Shown piece after piece: positions 1 to 11,600 of a DNA stretch of 64,000 nucleotides. The notes below the pieces were generated by a model. It was not told where the DNA came from. It saw only the letters and a list, made by a program, of their open reading frames with translations, and ran no database searches. Source of the stretch: Auxenochlorella pyrenoidosa (Eukaryota > Chlorophyta > Trebouxiophyceae > Chlorellales > Chlorellaceae); contig KQ482066.1 of NCBI GenBank assembly GCA_001430745.1, forward strand, positions 611,110 through 675,109, read 5' to 3'. The position numbers and the translations under genes are program-made. Positions within the stretch are counted from its first letter, which is position 1; every line of letters begins with the position of its first letter.

Positions 1-90
1 ATGATTGAAGAAGCGGGCTTTCGCGGTGTGGACTATGAAAATTTGACCTTTGGAGTTGTGGCTATTCACTCTGGCTTCAAGCTGGCCTGA
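1..90 (+). CDS. COQ5: COQ5/UbiE-type C-methyltransferase, 3' end only
   Basis: The first 90 bases read in frame 1 as a short C-terminal tail ending in TGA at 88-90. It contains EEAGFRGVDYENLTFGVVAI, which matches the last strand-helix-strand of the COQ5/UbiE family, where an AGF...V.Y.NLT.GVVA.H.G signature closes the methyltransferase fold. In eukaryotes COQ5 is the mitochondrial SAM-dependent enzyme that C-methylates the benzoquinol ring during ubiquinone synthesis. Everything upstream, including the SAM-binding motifs, lies outside the window. The ATG at base 1 is an internal methionine, not a start. A TGTAA signal lies 54 bp after the stop. The family call rests on about 29 residues, so a UbiE-like plastid homologue (MENG) cannot be excluded. 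Confidence 0.78.
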   Translation: MIEEAGFRGVDYENLTFGVVAIHSGFKLA

Positions 91-143
91 GCTTGCCTCT
101 GGCATCGACTGCTGTCTGGTGCTTGAGGGCGTCCTTGGCGCTG

Positions 144-148
144 TGTAA
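144..148 (+). terminator. Poly(A) signal TGTAA for COQ5
   Basis: TGTAA lies 54 bp downstream of the COQ5 stop, in the usual position for the green-algal polyadenylation signal. The next gene ends convergently at 517, so the 91-516 stretch holds two facing 3' UTRs. I see no other gene in it. Confidence 0.6.
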
Positions 149-473
149 ACTTCAGCGCCTGCCCTTGCGGTGGCAGCGTCGCTGCCCTGCTGTGCCTCTT
201 GCTTGTCCAGCCAGGAAATTGTAATGAATGTAGCCTGGTCAGAAATTCAGGCAACGATCGCTGTGAGATGCAGCCAGTAGAGTAAACGTGGCAACCAAGG
301 GTTGCACGTGTCCATGCCAAGGCCTCTCGTCCTGCCACATCTGGTGCCACGGCGATCGAGTCTTGCTGGCAGCCCTATCAAAAGCTGCATGCAGTGACTC
401 AGCCTCATGATGCACCTTGCAAATGCAACATCTCAGGATTGTGCAGCTGCTGGGAGAAACAGCCTTGTATTGA

Positions 474-478
474 TTACA
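474..478 (-). terminator. Poly(A) signal TGTAA for FkbM-like gene
   Basis: TTACA on the plus strand (TGTAA on minus) sits 39 bp beyond the TGA of the FkbM-like gene. It faces the COQ5 3' end, leaving a short convergent intergenic interval. Confidence 0.55.
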
Positions 479-516
479 AATGAATGCGCTCTCCATGAGA
501 GAAAAATGCCATGCCC

Positions 517-3058
517 TCATCGCGACGCCTGCGGCGCAACCTGCAAGAGGGGAAAGGCAACGATGCGCGGTGTGACGACCTGCTGCTGAAGTAGCAGTGC
601 TGCATGCCGCGTCCCTGCTACCTCGTGCAGTATTGTAATGCGAGCCGGCATAGGGCGGGCTCCCAGAAGGCGTTCAACGACCCGTGCTGCATTTTGCCTC
701 ACCGCAATGATGTCGGTCCACAGCCCGAATTTTCCAGAGTGCTGGCGGTACCACTCGCAGAGTGCTGCCGGCTCGGTTGGGTGCCGAGCCCATTCCTCCT
801 TGCTGGGTGGCTCTTCCCCAGGGATGACCTTCAGCCCCGTCTCGTACACCTGCGGGCAGGGGACGGCAAGCGCCAGAGGCGTGGGGCGTGGCAAAGCACG
901 GCTTGTTTTCTGCCGGCCTTGAACGTCGCCACTGGCGCATCCTTTTGCGCTGCATCCCTGCTCTGTCTTGCCTTGTTCTGTCCTCACTTAAAAACAGGCA
1001 AGAGTGGACTGCATCAAGCAAGGGCAGCAGTGAGGGCAATCCACAGTTGAACATGTGCAGCCGGCCCAAACGCGCACAGCCTTCCCACCACCTCTCACCT
1101 CATACCCCGCCTCGAGCAGCTGCAGCAGTGCGTCTTCGCAAGGGCGCGCCCCCTCTCGCGCCATGGCAGTCGGCCACAGCTCAAGCATGACGGTGTGGAC
1201 GGCACGCTGGCGCAGCAGCCGCGCCATGCCCTGCAGCACAACGCCATCAAAGCCTGCGGGCAAACCGGGCCCATCCATGCTCAACGGGGGAGGAGGTGCA
1301 ACTGACCACTTGATGACCGTGACAGCCTGCCTCTGGGATGGCACCGCCCCACCTTGTGTATCAATTTTTGCCAGGTAGATCGGGTTGTCAGCGGTTGCAT
1401 TGGCGAAGAAGTCGTCCTGCAGAATGCAGCCGAAGAGGAGAGGAGCAAAGGCGCTGCCTGGGGCCATGCCCTGGACAGCCTTCCACGGGCACCTGGCAGC
1501 ACGCGTGCACCTGCACTCACCAGCGCAACGCTCTCTAGCACAACTGGCCGCACACGTGCGTGCACCTGGGCTCACCATCGCGACGCTCTCTATGAGGACC
1601 TCGTGCTGCTTGTCCTGGAAGGCGGGCACCTCCCCCAGGATGGGGGCGCCAGCATGGTCGCCTGCAGCGCCAGAGGGTGCACTCAGCGCACAGCGCGCGC
1701 AGCTTTGACAGCGTACAGCTGAAGGCCGGTGGTGCAGCGCGCAGCGCTCCCTTGCGCCCAGCTGGAGCAGGCCCCGCGGGTCCCGCATGCGGCTGCACCC
1801 GCACGTGCTGCGCCTTGTTTGCGCGAGGCAGGCCCGTCACCCACCTGTGCTGCCTGTGTTGCGGAACACTATCTTGGCGCCGCTCACGGCTGCCACCACC
1901 TTCTGCTCGAGGCGCAGCCGCGGGTCGTTCAGCGAGTCTTTCAGCACGTCAACCGTTCTGTTCCAGTTGATGGGTCCTGCACATTTTTTGACCAATTACA
2001 AGGCCCTTGAGCCCTGGAAGTAGGTTTCGAGACGGGGTTTGGCCCCGCCAGCTTGAGCACTGGACTTGACACGGCCATCGCACATGCCACCGACGCCACC
2101 TCCCCCGTGTGCCCTCAGCCCGCACCAACCTGGCTCAAAGCATACAACGCTTCCGAAGTTTGCATCCAGCGCCTGCTTGCACTGTGCCCCGTCTGCACCA
2201 CGCATTCGTGGAGGCGCACGCATGGGGGTGCACATCACTGAAGTATGCATGCAGGCCGCCACAAGCGCAGGGGGCTGAAGCTTGCACATGCTGCAGGGCT
2301 TGCCAGCAAGCCGGAGTCAAAATTTTATGCATATTGCAGGGCTCGCAAGCCGGCGGGAGCATGTTGCACAAGTGCCTGGGCCATGCTTTGTCCAAGAGGA
2401 CAAACAGCGCCAGACACACAACGCAGCCGGCCCAGCTCACTCCACGAGCCAACTTCCACAACCGTTGCCGTGGCAGGCGCGGGGTGGTCTGCAAGCATCT
2501 GTACCCACACGCGCTGCAATACCAAGGGGAAGCAAGGGATGGGCCAGCAAATGAGTCTGCTTGTCGGCAGCACGCAATGCGCCACCCCGTCCCTGCTTGT
2601 GTGTCAGCACCCAGAGCGCTCGGCACACCGTCACAGCACCATGGTCCCCTCCATGCCAGGACAGCAGCGGCGCAAGCTTTTGAAATTTTTATCCTGCCCA
2701 CGTGCCTCGGGTGTGACATCCCAATGCCGAAGCAGCTTGCTGATGTGCAGGGCCTGCTGCTTGGGGCCACCAGCCGCGGCGCCCGGCTGCCCGCCCGAGC
2801 CCTGGGGAGGGCCATGCTGCTCAACACTACCAGTGCTGCTCCCGCTGCCTCTGCTGGCGCGGAAGCCCACAACGAGCAATGCAAGCCCGAGGAGGCTTGC
2901 CAGGGCAGTCAGAGAAGGGAGCCTTTTGCTGGATGGGGCCTGCACAGGGTGCCGGCAGGGCAAGTTGACACAGCAGGTGATCTCCGCTCCGCGTGTGCGG
3001 CAGCATCAGGAGACACCAGGAGACTGTTGTGACCTACCCTGCTTGACAGGACTGCCAT
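517..3058 (-). CDS. FkbM-like SAM methyltransferase with N-terminal signal anchor
   Basis: Multi-exon gene. Exon 1 (3038-3058) is 21 nt, encodes MAVLSSR and ends at GTAGGT. Exon 2 begins at 2939 and carries a hydrophobic segment, LTALASLLGLALLVVGF, expected to be a signal anchor placing the enzyme in the ER/Golgi lumen. Later exons show VVCFEP (about 2130-2160), the strand LEQKVVAAVSGAKIVF (about 1850-1930), YLAKIDTQG (about 1370) and FDGVVLQGM...VMLELWP (about 1180-1260). The K-I-D-x-x-G-x-D core and the E-x-W/P strand are hallmarks of FkbM methyltransferases, which O-methylate sugars or small molecules. The last exon (about 517-870) ends at TGA 517-519. Middle exon borders are uncertain. 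A sugar substrate is inferred from the anchor and from neighbouring glycosyltransferases. The first exon closely resembles that of the SGNH gene at 58501. Confidence 0.72.
1503..1592 (-). repeat. Tandem 35-nt duplication spanning a 5' splice site
   Basis: Copies at 1503-1537 and 1558-1592 are near-identical 35-mers. On the minus strand each reads as the end of an exon (ESVAM or ESVAL) followed at once by GTGAG, so the FkbM-like gene has two potential donors 55 nt apart. One is probably a decoy or an alternative donor. Confidence 0.7.
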
Positions 3059-3639
3059 GCTGAGGTGTCGATGCAGAGATGGCCTGCAACATGGGGGAAC
3101 AGGGCAGGTGAGGCGGCCCGGCCTTGCCAACGTTCTCGTTGGCGGGCCAGCGGCAGCGGGGGTGGAGCAGGAGTGTAAGCGCAGGGACCGCGCTCGACCT
3201 GATCCGGCAGCATCACGTGTATGTGATTCAAAGCCCACGGCCCTGCAAACCCTGGGTTCTCCGCACCAGCTGGTTTGGTTTCAGCTCCCCGACGGTCCAG
3301 GCTTTTGCGCAACGGGACAAGACGCGACGAAGACGACGAATCCGAGCGCAAGCGAACCCCCAGTTCCTGCGACCCAGTCGCTGATAGGCACATCATGGCG
3401 GCTGCTGCGCCGCGGTGCCGCTGCCCAGCCAGCACGGGTGCCGTGATATTGGGGTGAAAATCTTTCTCCTGCTGTAGAAATCTTTCTCTTGCTATGAATG
3501 TTTCAGCACTTCAGCATCACTTGCCCCACAAACAGCAAAGCTAAGTTGTACGGGGCGTGCCAATTGCAGCGGCCCTGTGAGGACGTGCGAGCAGCCTGTG
3601 CACATGTCGCGCATTTGTGTGTTACAGATGTGCATGCGC
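3059..3639. other. Intergenic: FkbM-like promoter and exostosin A 3' UTR
   Basis: The two flanking genes are in tandem on the minus strand. Apart from a TGTAA signal at 3622-3626 I see no gene, RNA or repeat here. The right end must hold the exostosin A 3' UTR and the remainder the FkbM-like promoter. No TATA box is obvious. Confidence 0.5.
3622..3626 (-). terminator. Poly(A) signal TGTAA for exostosin A
   Basis: TGTAA on the minus strand begins only 14 nt past the exostosin A stop codon (3640-3642). If used, it gives a very short 3' UTR. Confidence 0.45.
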
Positions 3640-6600
3640 TCACTGGTCGGTGTAGTAATCACCGTAATATTGCGCCTTGAAGTTGAGGTGTTTTCTTCGA
3701 AGGCTGGCAATCGTGTAGTCAAATGCGCGGCAGCCCTTCTCCCTGTTCCAACAGAAGGCCGTCTGGAAGCGCAGCACATTTTGCAGCAGCGACCGGTACT
3801 GCTCGTCGCTGATGCTCTTCAGTATGTCTGCAGGGCAGGAAGGAGGGAGTGGCCGCCAATGTGACGTGTGTCTTGGTGCCTGCAGCGCCCAAAGGCTGCT
3901 TGCCTGAGCCCAGCAATCCCACCTCTGAGGTGCGGCATATCCTCATTGTTGAGCCTGCAGGCATGGGAGGGGCTGGCAACGCGTTCAGCCCCAAGCAAAG
4001 CGATGTGGCAGACACCGGGCTCGGCATGCAGGTGGCAGGGGACCGACAGTAGCTGCACTGTAGGCCAGGTTGGCAGGGAAACGATAGCAGCTAGGCCACC
4101 AAAGCTCATGGAGCGCCAACCCGGAGGCAGTAGCCGGCGGGTGCGGCCAGGAGCCCGGCTCACCGCAGGCTGAATGTTTCGTAGGGCAGCACGTCCTCGT
4201 ACTGCTGGATCGTGTACTCCTGCAGGGCACCAGGAGGGAGGCATGCTAGGATTTGGAGGCCTGCAGGAAGCATACACCCAGCGTGGACCGGCATTGCATG
4301 CATGGCAGGGAGAGCCAAAACTGAAGATCATGATCGCACGCTCTTCGGGCACTGCACCTGCACAATGATGGGCACGCAGCCTGCCAGCATGGCATGCCCC
4401 AACCGCATGCCTGCAAAGAGGACGGGAAGAAGGGCCAGCCAGGTGGCCAGGGCGCAGGCAGCTGTGCCACATGAGCAGGCACGCATTGGCGCACCAGCAG
4501 AGAACCAGGGAAACAATCCATGGACAGACACCCTCCCTTCAGCACATCAGCGCACCATAGCCAAACCCCAGCGGAGCAAAGCAGAACTTTGAAGTGCGCA
4601 GCAAAGTCTCATAGTCGCCGCCTGCGCCGCCCTCTGTCATCTGCACAGGATGCAGCAACACGTGGCATGAGCAAACATCAGGCGAGCATGGCAGTGCATG
4701 AGGACCCCAGCGCACTGGGGGCCTGCGTGGGCCTGCTGACAGGCTGACGCCCACCACTGACAGCGGCAGGGCGCATGCGGCACACACCTGGAACTCGGGG
4801 TCGGACCACTCCTGCACAGCCCTGAACAGCGCTTGTCGGGAGCCGCCGCTGTAGGGCAAATGGTCAGGCAGGACGCTGCCAGCAAAGAACAAGTAGCTGC
4901 AAGGGGTGGGGTGGGCAGGTTGTGTCACGCATGCAGTAGAGGCTTGTCATGCTGCTGCACGCTTGGGTTTGTTGCAGCCCCACGCACCGCTTCTTCATCG
5001 CGATGAGCTCATCCAGGCTGTGCTTGCGGGTGTTGTCCAGCCAGGTCTCATCCTTTCTGTCATAAGGCGTGGCGACCACCTCTCGCAGGGGATGAGTGCA
5101 GCCATACTCTGAAAGGCCAGGAGCGAGAGGATGGTCGAGGCCTGTCTTGGAAGTCTACAGGAGCGCCCCCTCGGGCTCCCAGAGAAGGGAGACGCGAAAT
5201 GCCATGCCACCCATAGCTGTTTCTTTGGGCGTGCTCAGAACCAGCTACCAGTTGGGGGTGCAAGAACTGGATGAGACTGCAAGCTTTGTCGGTGGGTGCA
5301 AGGCGTTGCAGCGCCCCGCACCTTTGTGCCCCAGCAGGGGAAATGTTGGGGAGTGGCGGTCCTCATTGCTGTGCATCCCAAAGTGGACCACCTGCACGAG
5401 AAGGGAGGCACACACTGGAGATGCCGGCCTCGTCAGCAGTACATTGTTGTACGTTACACGTTGCCGAGCTGGCCAATACTGCACAGATGCTGGCATGTTG
5501 GGTTCTGGCTGGCAGCTCACCTTGATGGCGTTCAGGCCCTCCAAAGCCATGGGGCAGCCACCGCGGTCTTCTGTGATCCACTGTAATGCCAAAAGAGTGC
5601 AGGTACGCAAGTCAGCCGCGCAGGCAGCGCTTGTTGTTTGGTGCCATGCATGAAGCCAGGCTGTGCGCAGCCTTGCCGGGACACTCACAAAAAAGTGGTC
5701 CTTGCCGTTTGTCCTGTTCCACATGGGATATCTTTGCCGGATGTCCTCGATCAAAATATGCATGTGGTCCGAGACACCTGGACAAGGATGCAGCTTTGAT
5801 GAGCCAACCGCACAAAAGCTCCTTGTCTGGCAGAAGGCAGCACCCTGGTGTCCGGTCATGTCAGGTGACCGCGTGCTCCGCACCTGGTGCCAACGCGTGG
5901 TGGTTTGGAATGTAGAAGAGATCTGCCTGAGACGGATCTTCAGTTCTTACCGGGCTCGTGAGGAAGTATTGCATGAACTGCAAGGAAACTTCCATGCCCA
6001 CTGTTCAAAAGTTTTTGAGCACTGGTGGCAAAGCCTGCAGCTGTGTCCAAAGCCTGCAGCTGTGTCTATCAAGAGCATGACACCCACCTTTTGGTAAGCT
6101 ATGTAACTGCATCAGGGAGCAAGGGGCAGGAGTCAGTAGAGGCACTCGCATTCAAAGGGAGGCTGTTTGTGCCGGACACCACATCCGGTCCTGGGAGCTC
6201 ACTTTTCGTCAAACTGGGTCCACCCCGCAAATTCCGCGTTCTCAAACGATAGCTGCGTGCTCATCTCGTACCTGCACGGATGAGCGAGCTTGTAAGATGC
6301 TTGCACTGCAGATGGTCTGCCAAGCAAAGGCTGGGGCCATGAGGACTTCAATGCATCTAGGACAATGCAGCCCCAGCCCGGCTCGCCAAAACAGCCCGCA
6401 GCAGGCTCGCCAAAACAGCCTCAGCTCCACCCACATGTAGATCTTAAAGTCAGCCGGGTTGGGAAGGGAATGATTTGCTGGGTACACCTTGCTCCGAGAG
6501 CAGTCCATGCTGAAGTAGGGCGGCTTACAATGGCAGAACTGGTGGCGGCACGTGCCACGCCCTGCACCCAGCGTGCAGAAAAGGTTAGCCATAACCGCAG

Positions 6601-8426
6601 TCGAGTGCAAGCATGCACAGCCATCTGGCAAAACGTGGCTGGTGTCTTCAAAGCACGGCCTGCCTTCTCACCGTTGCAGCCATTTAAGCACCAGTTGACG
6701 GGCATTTCACAGCTTGCGCCCTGCAAGCACGGGGCCAGGGGCTAGGCTTTCCTGCAAGGTCCATGTGACCCATTGCCGCAACCAGGCTCGGTCATTGCAT
6801 GCCCCTTGCGCGCTGCCGCACCTGGAAGCTCCTGCTGTAGCACTTGCAGCTCGGCTCCGGCTGCCGTGGCCAGTGCACACAGTAGCTGCAGCAGGGTGGC
6901 AAGCAACGAGCTGTGTTCATGGCAGAGAAAGTTGAGCGAGGTGCAGCTGCGCATGACAGCTGCAGTTGGGCAGGTTGTGCCAGGTGGCGAGTTGGGGCCA
7001 GCGGACCCGTTCTGGTGACAGCGATCCTTGCACTTTGACAGAGGCACAAACTTGTGGTCTTTCCAGTTGGAGGCCTCGCTGCAGTGGATGGTGGGCAGAG
7101 AGCGATTGTGGACAACGTGGGCACAACGACAGCTGTGGCAAGCTCCACACTGGACACAGGCGGCAGCGCCAACACACACAGGCCACCCAGAGTGCTGCGG
7201 GCACCTGCAGGGCACTTCGGGCGCATCCTCCTGAAAGGTTTTAAAGCACTTGACCTTGGCCTCCTCTTCTGGCTCAGGGATGCGGCTGAACTGCTGGTCA
7301 GAGGCCACCCCTTGCCAGCGATAGCAGGGCCGGTCATGGAGTCCCGAAGGGCCTGCATACGTGCAACCTCAATGCAGGCGTTTGTTTGCAGCGCCGCCGT
7401 GTTGAGGGGAGGAAAGATTCTTTTTGGGGCGGGCACATGCCAGGCCAGCAGATGCAGGCCATGACAGCGCTGCTGGCTGCTGCTGCGAGCACCACAAAAC
7501 ACTGCACCTTTGTGGCAGAACTGCCGGTTCTTGGAGTCCTTCAGGCAGAAGAAGTCGTGACAGCGCCTGTAGCATTCACAGCTCATGGCATCAGTCACAC
7601 TGCAGAGGGCTGCACGGCGTACAAGAACAAGGGAGCCAGTGTTCAGGCGAGGTGACTCAGCGCGGCCTGCCAGCACACCAAATTCGAGGCAAGAAAGCCC
7701 CTGCGCAGTATGCCGCCCTGCCCCTGTACCTTCGCCATCGGGCCGCTGCCGGCACGGCGCCAGGAAATCGATTTCACATGCCTTCCCAACGCGCCCAAAC
7801 GGGCACCTGCAGCCGTGGGATGCCTGAACCACATTGTGAGGTACAGCAGCAACTCAGGAACCCTGCACACGGCACAAAGTTATGCTTCAAGCAGCCGGAC
7901 TGGATGTTCCAGCCAGCGTTACTTACACGCAGAAGCCGTCGTCGGCACAATTCCTGCATTGATGGCCAGGGTGAAAATGTTCAAAGCTTTCTCAGCGTAC
8001 TGGCAATGCGGTTCGCAGAGCTGTTGTCAACTTCCGGTACGCGGAGCCTGTTGCGATTTGGCTGGCCAATCCGCCTGGGCAAGCTGTGCCCCAGGCGGCC
8101 AAGCTGTACGGATAGGGAGCAACTGCTGATAGACTGCATTTTCGGCGCCTGTTTTGGGCATCTACTGATTGGTCAAAGGTACCCAGGCTCAGCAGCACTC
8201 GGTACAGGCTTTGCAGCTATGTGGAGCGCGCTAAAGCTGCTCCAAATGCAAGGCGGAGGTGGCGCCCGTCAGCAGCAGTGGCGGCAACAGCCTACCCGTA
8301 CTTAGTGCACTCGGGATCACACTTCGGATGGCCCGGCTTTGTCCTGGCACCGAAACAGCCGCCGACCAGCAGTAGGGCTAGAAGCAGGGTGCCCTGTCGC
8401 TGCCCAGCGACAGGCCACCTGCCCAT
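3640..8426 (-). CDS. Exostosin-family (GT47) glycosyltransferase A with Cys-rich/EGF-like N-terminus
   Basis: The start ATG at 8426 opens a signal peptide (core TLLLALLLVGGCFGA) followed by the cysteine pattern CDPECTKYG. Further exons give GKACEID (about 7760), a Cys-rich stretch CECYRRCHDFFC (about 7570), CFKTFQEDAPEVPCRCP (about 7220) and HQFCHCKPPYFSMDC (about 6540). The GT47 domain then begins with FKIYMW. Its conserved pieces follow in order: FMQYFLTSPVRT..ADLFYIP (about 5900-5990), GKDHFFV (about 5700), VVHFGMHSNED (about 5370), YLFFAGSV (about 4880), FCFAPLGFGYG (about 4560), GCVPIIVQ (about 4370), YETFSLR (about 4180) and the C-terminal exon 3640-3830. GT47 enzymes make wall or surface polysaccharides in the Golgi. 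With a cleavable signal rather than an anchor it may be luminal or secreted. Its architecture is shared with exostosin C at 53004-57277. The donor and acceptor sugars cannot be read from sequence. Confidence 0.9.
6030..6067. repeat. Two tandem 19-nt units in an exostosin A intron
   Basis: The 19-mer AAAGCCTGCAGCTGTGTCC at 6030-6048 is repeated at 6049-6067 with one mismatch. It lies between exons of exostosin A and is probably a replication-slippage product. Confidence 0.8.
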
Positions 8427-8620
8427 CTAGCCTGGGTTCTATTTGTGTAGCTCACAGCAAAGTATGATCCCTGGCACTGGAGCACCGAATGCCGCTGCTG
8501 CAAAATACCCTTGCCGCTGCGAGTGTCGTGAAATCCCTGCTGCGCAGTGAGGGTCTCTGCTGCAGAGCTGCTGCCAGCTCTAGCACGAAGGGGCATCGAG
8601 GTGTATTGCATTGTTGCAGG
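8427..8620. promoter_or_regulatory. 194-bp bidirectional promoter, exostosin A / CmcI-like gene
   Basis: The start codons of two divergent genes, a glycosyltransferase and a membrane methyltransferase, are only 194 bp apart, so the two promoters and 5' UTRs must overlap. No TATA box or tandem motif is obvious. A TTGTTGCAG just before the ATG at 8621 resembles a splice acceptor, so the 5' UTR of the methyltransferase may be spliced. Co-regulation is inferred, not shown. Confidence 0.6.
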
Positions 8621-11600
8621 ATGAGGATAGCAAGGGTGTCGAGAGGCTCCACCCCCGCAGCGCGGCTTCTGCTTCCGGCGTTGTTTGGCCTGGCTGGCTT
8701 CCTGATTGGGAGCTTTAACGCTTCCCCGACAGCGCAAGTGAAGGTAAGACCCCTTGGCAAACGTCCTCACTAGGCAGTCACCTCTGCAAGGCGCCGCCAG
8801 CGGCGGACGTTTCTCGCAGTATCAACGGGCCCTGCCCTGCCTTGTGCCTCTCTTGATGGAGCATTCAAGCTGCCAGTGTCAAAGTATGGAGGCCGGCTCC
8901 GACCCCTGCGCAGGCCAAGGGCGACGCCGCTGCGCTGCGCGAGCAGAACCGGGAGCTCAGCAAGGAGCTGGAGCAGCTGAAGGACCGCTTGGCAGCCGCG
9001 CAGGCAGTGGTGCCTGCTGGGGCAGAGGCGAGTTGCGACCCGGCATCAGCAGGGCTTGTGCTGCAGCATGCGACGGCCTGCATGCGCACACTTTCACATA
9101 CGCCCTGCGCCTGCCTGCAGGCTCTGACCCGGCGCCCCACACATGCGCACGGTGCCCATCCCCCTGCCCGCAGGCCTCCGACCCAGCACAGCGCCCCGCC
9201 GAGGCCGGCGCCCGCAGCAAGTATGCCCTAGAGCCATTTGACCTCGCCAGATTCCTGGGGCAGGACGGGCTGGTGCAGGGGTTCCTGTTTAAGCCCAAGA
9301 CGTGCCTGCCGGCCTGGAGCAAGGGCATCAGCGATGAGGGCCTGCTGGGCCGCATGGCCGACAAGATGCGGGCGCAGATGCTGAGCCAGCTGCGCCCGCT
9401 GTCCCGCAACGCGGACGCAAGCGACGCGCAGTTCCTCGGCACGCGGGGCATCATGAAGGCGATGGGCATCTCTGATGTGGACGACCCCCTCTTTGCCAGC
9501 CTCAACCTGAGGCTGTCCAACATCTTTGCCAGCTTCATGCTCAACCACGACGGCAGCCGGCACTGCGCCTGCGGCCAGGTGGCGCAGCGCTCGGGCCCGG
9601 GTGCGCGGCGCCCCGCCTGCCTGCACGCGTGCCGGGCTGCCCCGCACGCTCCGCCGCCGCCCTAGCTGGCTCGAGATGATTGCAGCAGGCGCGGATGTCT
9701 GCGCCGCCGCAGGCATACCCTGCACCTGCCCTCGAAGCCGCTGCACGGGCCGGGCCATCCACACGCGCGCCCAGCATCCGTTGCATGCAAACAGCAGCAG
9801 CGCCGCACCTGGGGTTGCGGCAGCTCTGCCTGCCAACCCCTCACTGTGCCCACCTTGGGCCAACGCCCTTCATTCTTCTGCCCTTCTGCAGTGACAAGCC
9901 CAGACGACGTGGGCACCTCAGGCTGCCAGGATGGAGCCGCAGTCCCAGATGACCTGTGTGGGTGCCTGCCGCCCTTGCCCAGGGAACCGCCGTTGTCCCC
10001 CATCCTGCCCTGGCCCTGAAAAGTGTCACCCACTCACCGCCTGGCCTAGTCGCCGCACTCGTCACCCGGCACTGCCATGCGGCAACGCCCCTCCTGCAGC
10101 CTCTGGCTGCATCGGCGCCGTCTCGCACTGGCTCACTGGAGATGGCTACAGCCTGGACGACCTGGTGGAGCACATCTCCAAAAAGGGCTTCTGCACTTCT
10201 CAAGTGTTCCAGCCCAACTTTGCAGAGTGGTGGAAAAAGGTGGGGAGGGCAGGTCAAGGACGGGCGGGGGTGCCGTGCCGTGGTGCGTGTGCAAGGACTG
10301 CCGCTGGTGGCCAGCGCTGGCTTGGGCAGCGGGAGAACTGCTGCTGCGGGAGAAGTGCTGCTTCTTCCGTTCCATTGTGCCCTGCAGGAGCGGCTGTACA
10401 ACCCAGAGTACCAGAATTTCAACGTGCAAGACAAGCAGGAGGACACCATCCTAGAGCTGTTTGATCTCATGTAAGCTGGCGGTGCCGGGAGCGCGCCTGG
10501 GATGCTGCGCAGCCGCAGCCGCTGCGCTTTCATCCTGCAATGCTTTGGCCTTTTGACTGCACTCTTGTCGCAGTCACGACACTTCCTTCCCTTTCTGTTT
10601 CACCGCAGGTATGAGAAGAAGAAGATCTTTCTGCGGCAGAAGTGGATGGGTGGGTCATGTTGCAACAGCTGCCCAGCCTTTGGCAGTCAGCCCTGCGCTG
10701 CCATCCCTTGTCATCGCTGGGCACAGCCAGCCCACAAGCCTGAGTGCCGACGCTTTGCAAAAAGAACCTGGTGCATGGCAACCAACAAACAAACGACAGC
10801 AACCACGTGCGCCGCCCGCCTGCAGGCGTCAGCATGATGCAGGACCCATTCGACTTGCTCGTCATTCAAAACATCATTTACGACCTGAAGCCCGACTTGA
10901 TCATCGAGACGGGCACAGCAAACGGCGGCTCATCGCTGCTGTGGGCAAGCGTCCTGGAAGTGCTGGGGCTCGAGAACACCAGGCGAGCGCACTTGTGCCG
11001 TAGGGCTTGCTCGAAGTGCTGGGGCCGCATTCTCCAGGCAGGTGCCACGCAGGCATGGCAGATGCCAGAAATGTTGCTAGGTCAGGCTGCCCCAAGCGGA
11101 AGGCGCACCGACTTGCCAGTACGTCCTTTGTATCTGCTGATCAGGGCAGCTAAGTTTCCAGCATCTGCACATGCGCCCTGCCGTGCTCAATCCAATCGCT
11201 GGAAAACCTGCTCAACCGTGCAGAATACACACCATAGACATGACCGACCCCACCGTGGGTTTTGGTGCCGGCGACGCCGTTGCCAACCCCACGCACCACC
11301 GCCTGTGGAAGAAATACGTGACTTTCCACCATGTGAGCTGGGATTAGAGCACATGCAAGCAGGATTTTGTTTGTCCAAATGCTGGTGCCAACCAGCTTCT
11401 GCGCGTTCTCTCGTCCCTGATGCGCTCCTGCCGAACTCCTGCCGCACCCCTGCCGCAACTGCAGGGCCTCTCCATCAACGAGACCATTGTCGCTGCAATC
11501 AAATCTGCGGCCCAGGGCGCCAAGACGGTCATGGCCTTGCTGGACAGCGACCACTGGGCAGGCAACGTGGCCAACGAGCTGGCGATATACTGCAAAGAGC

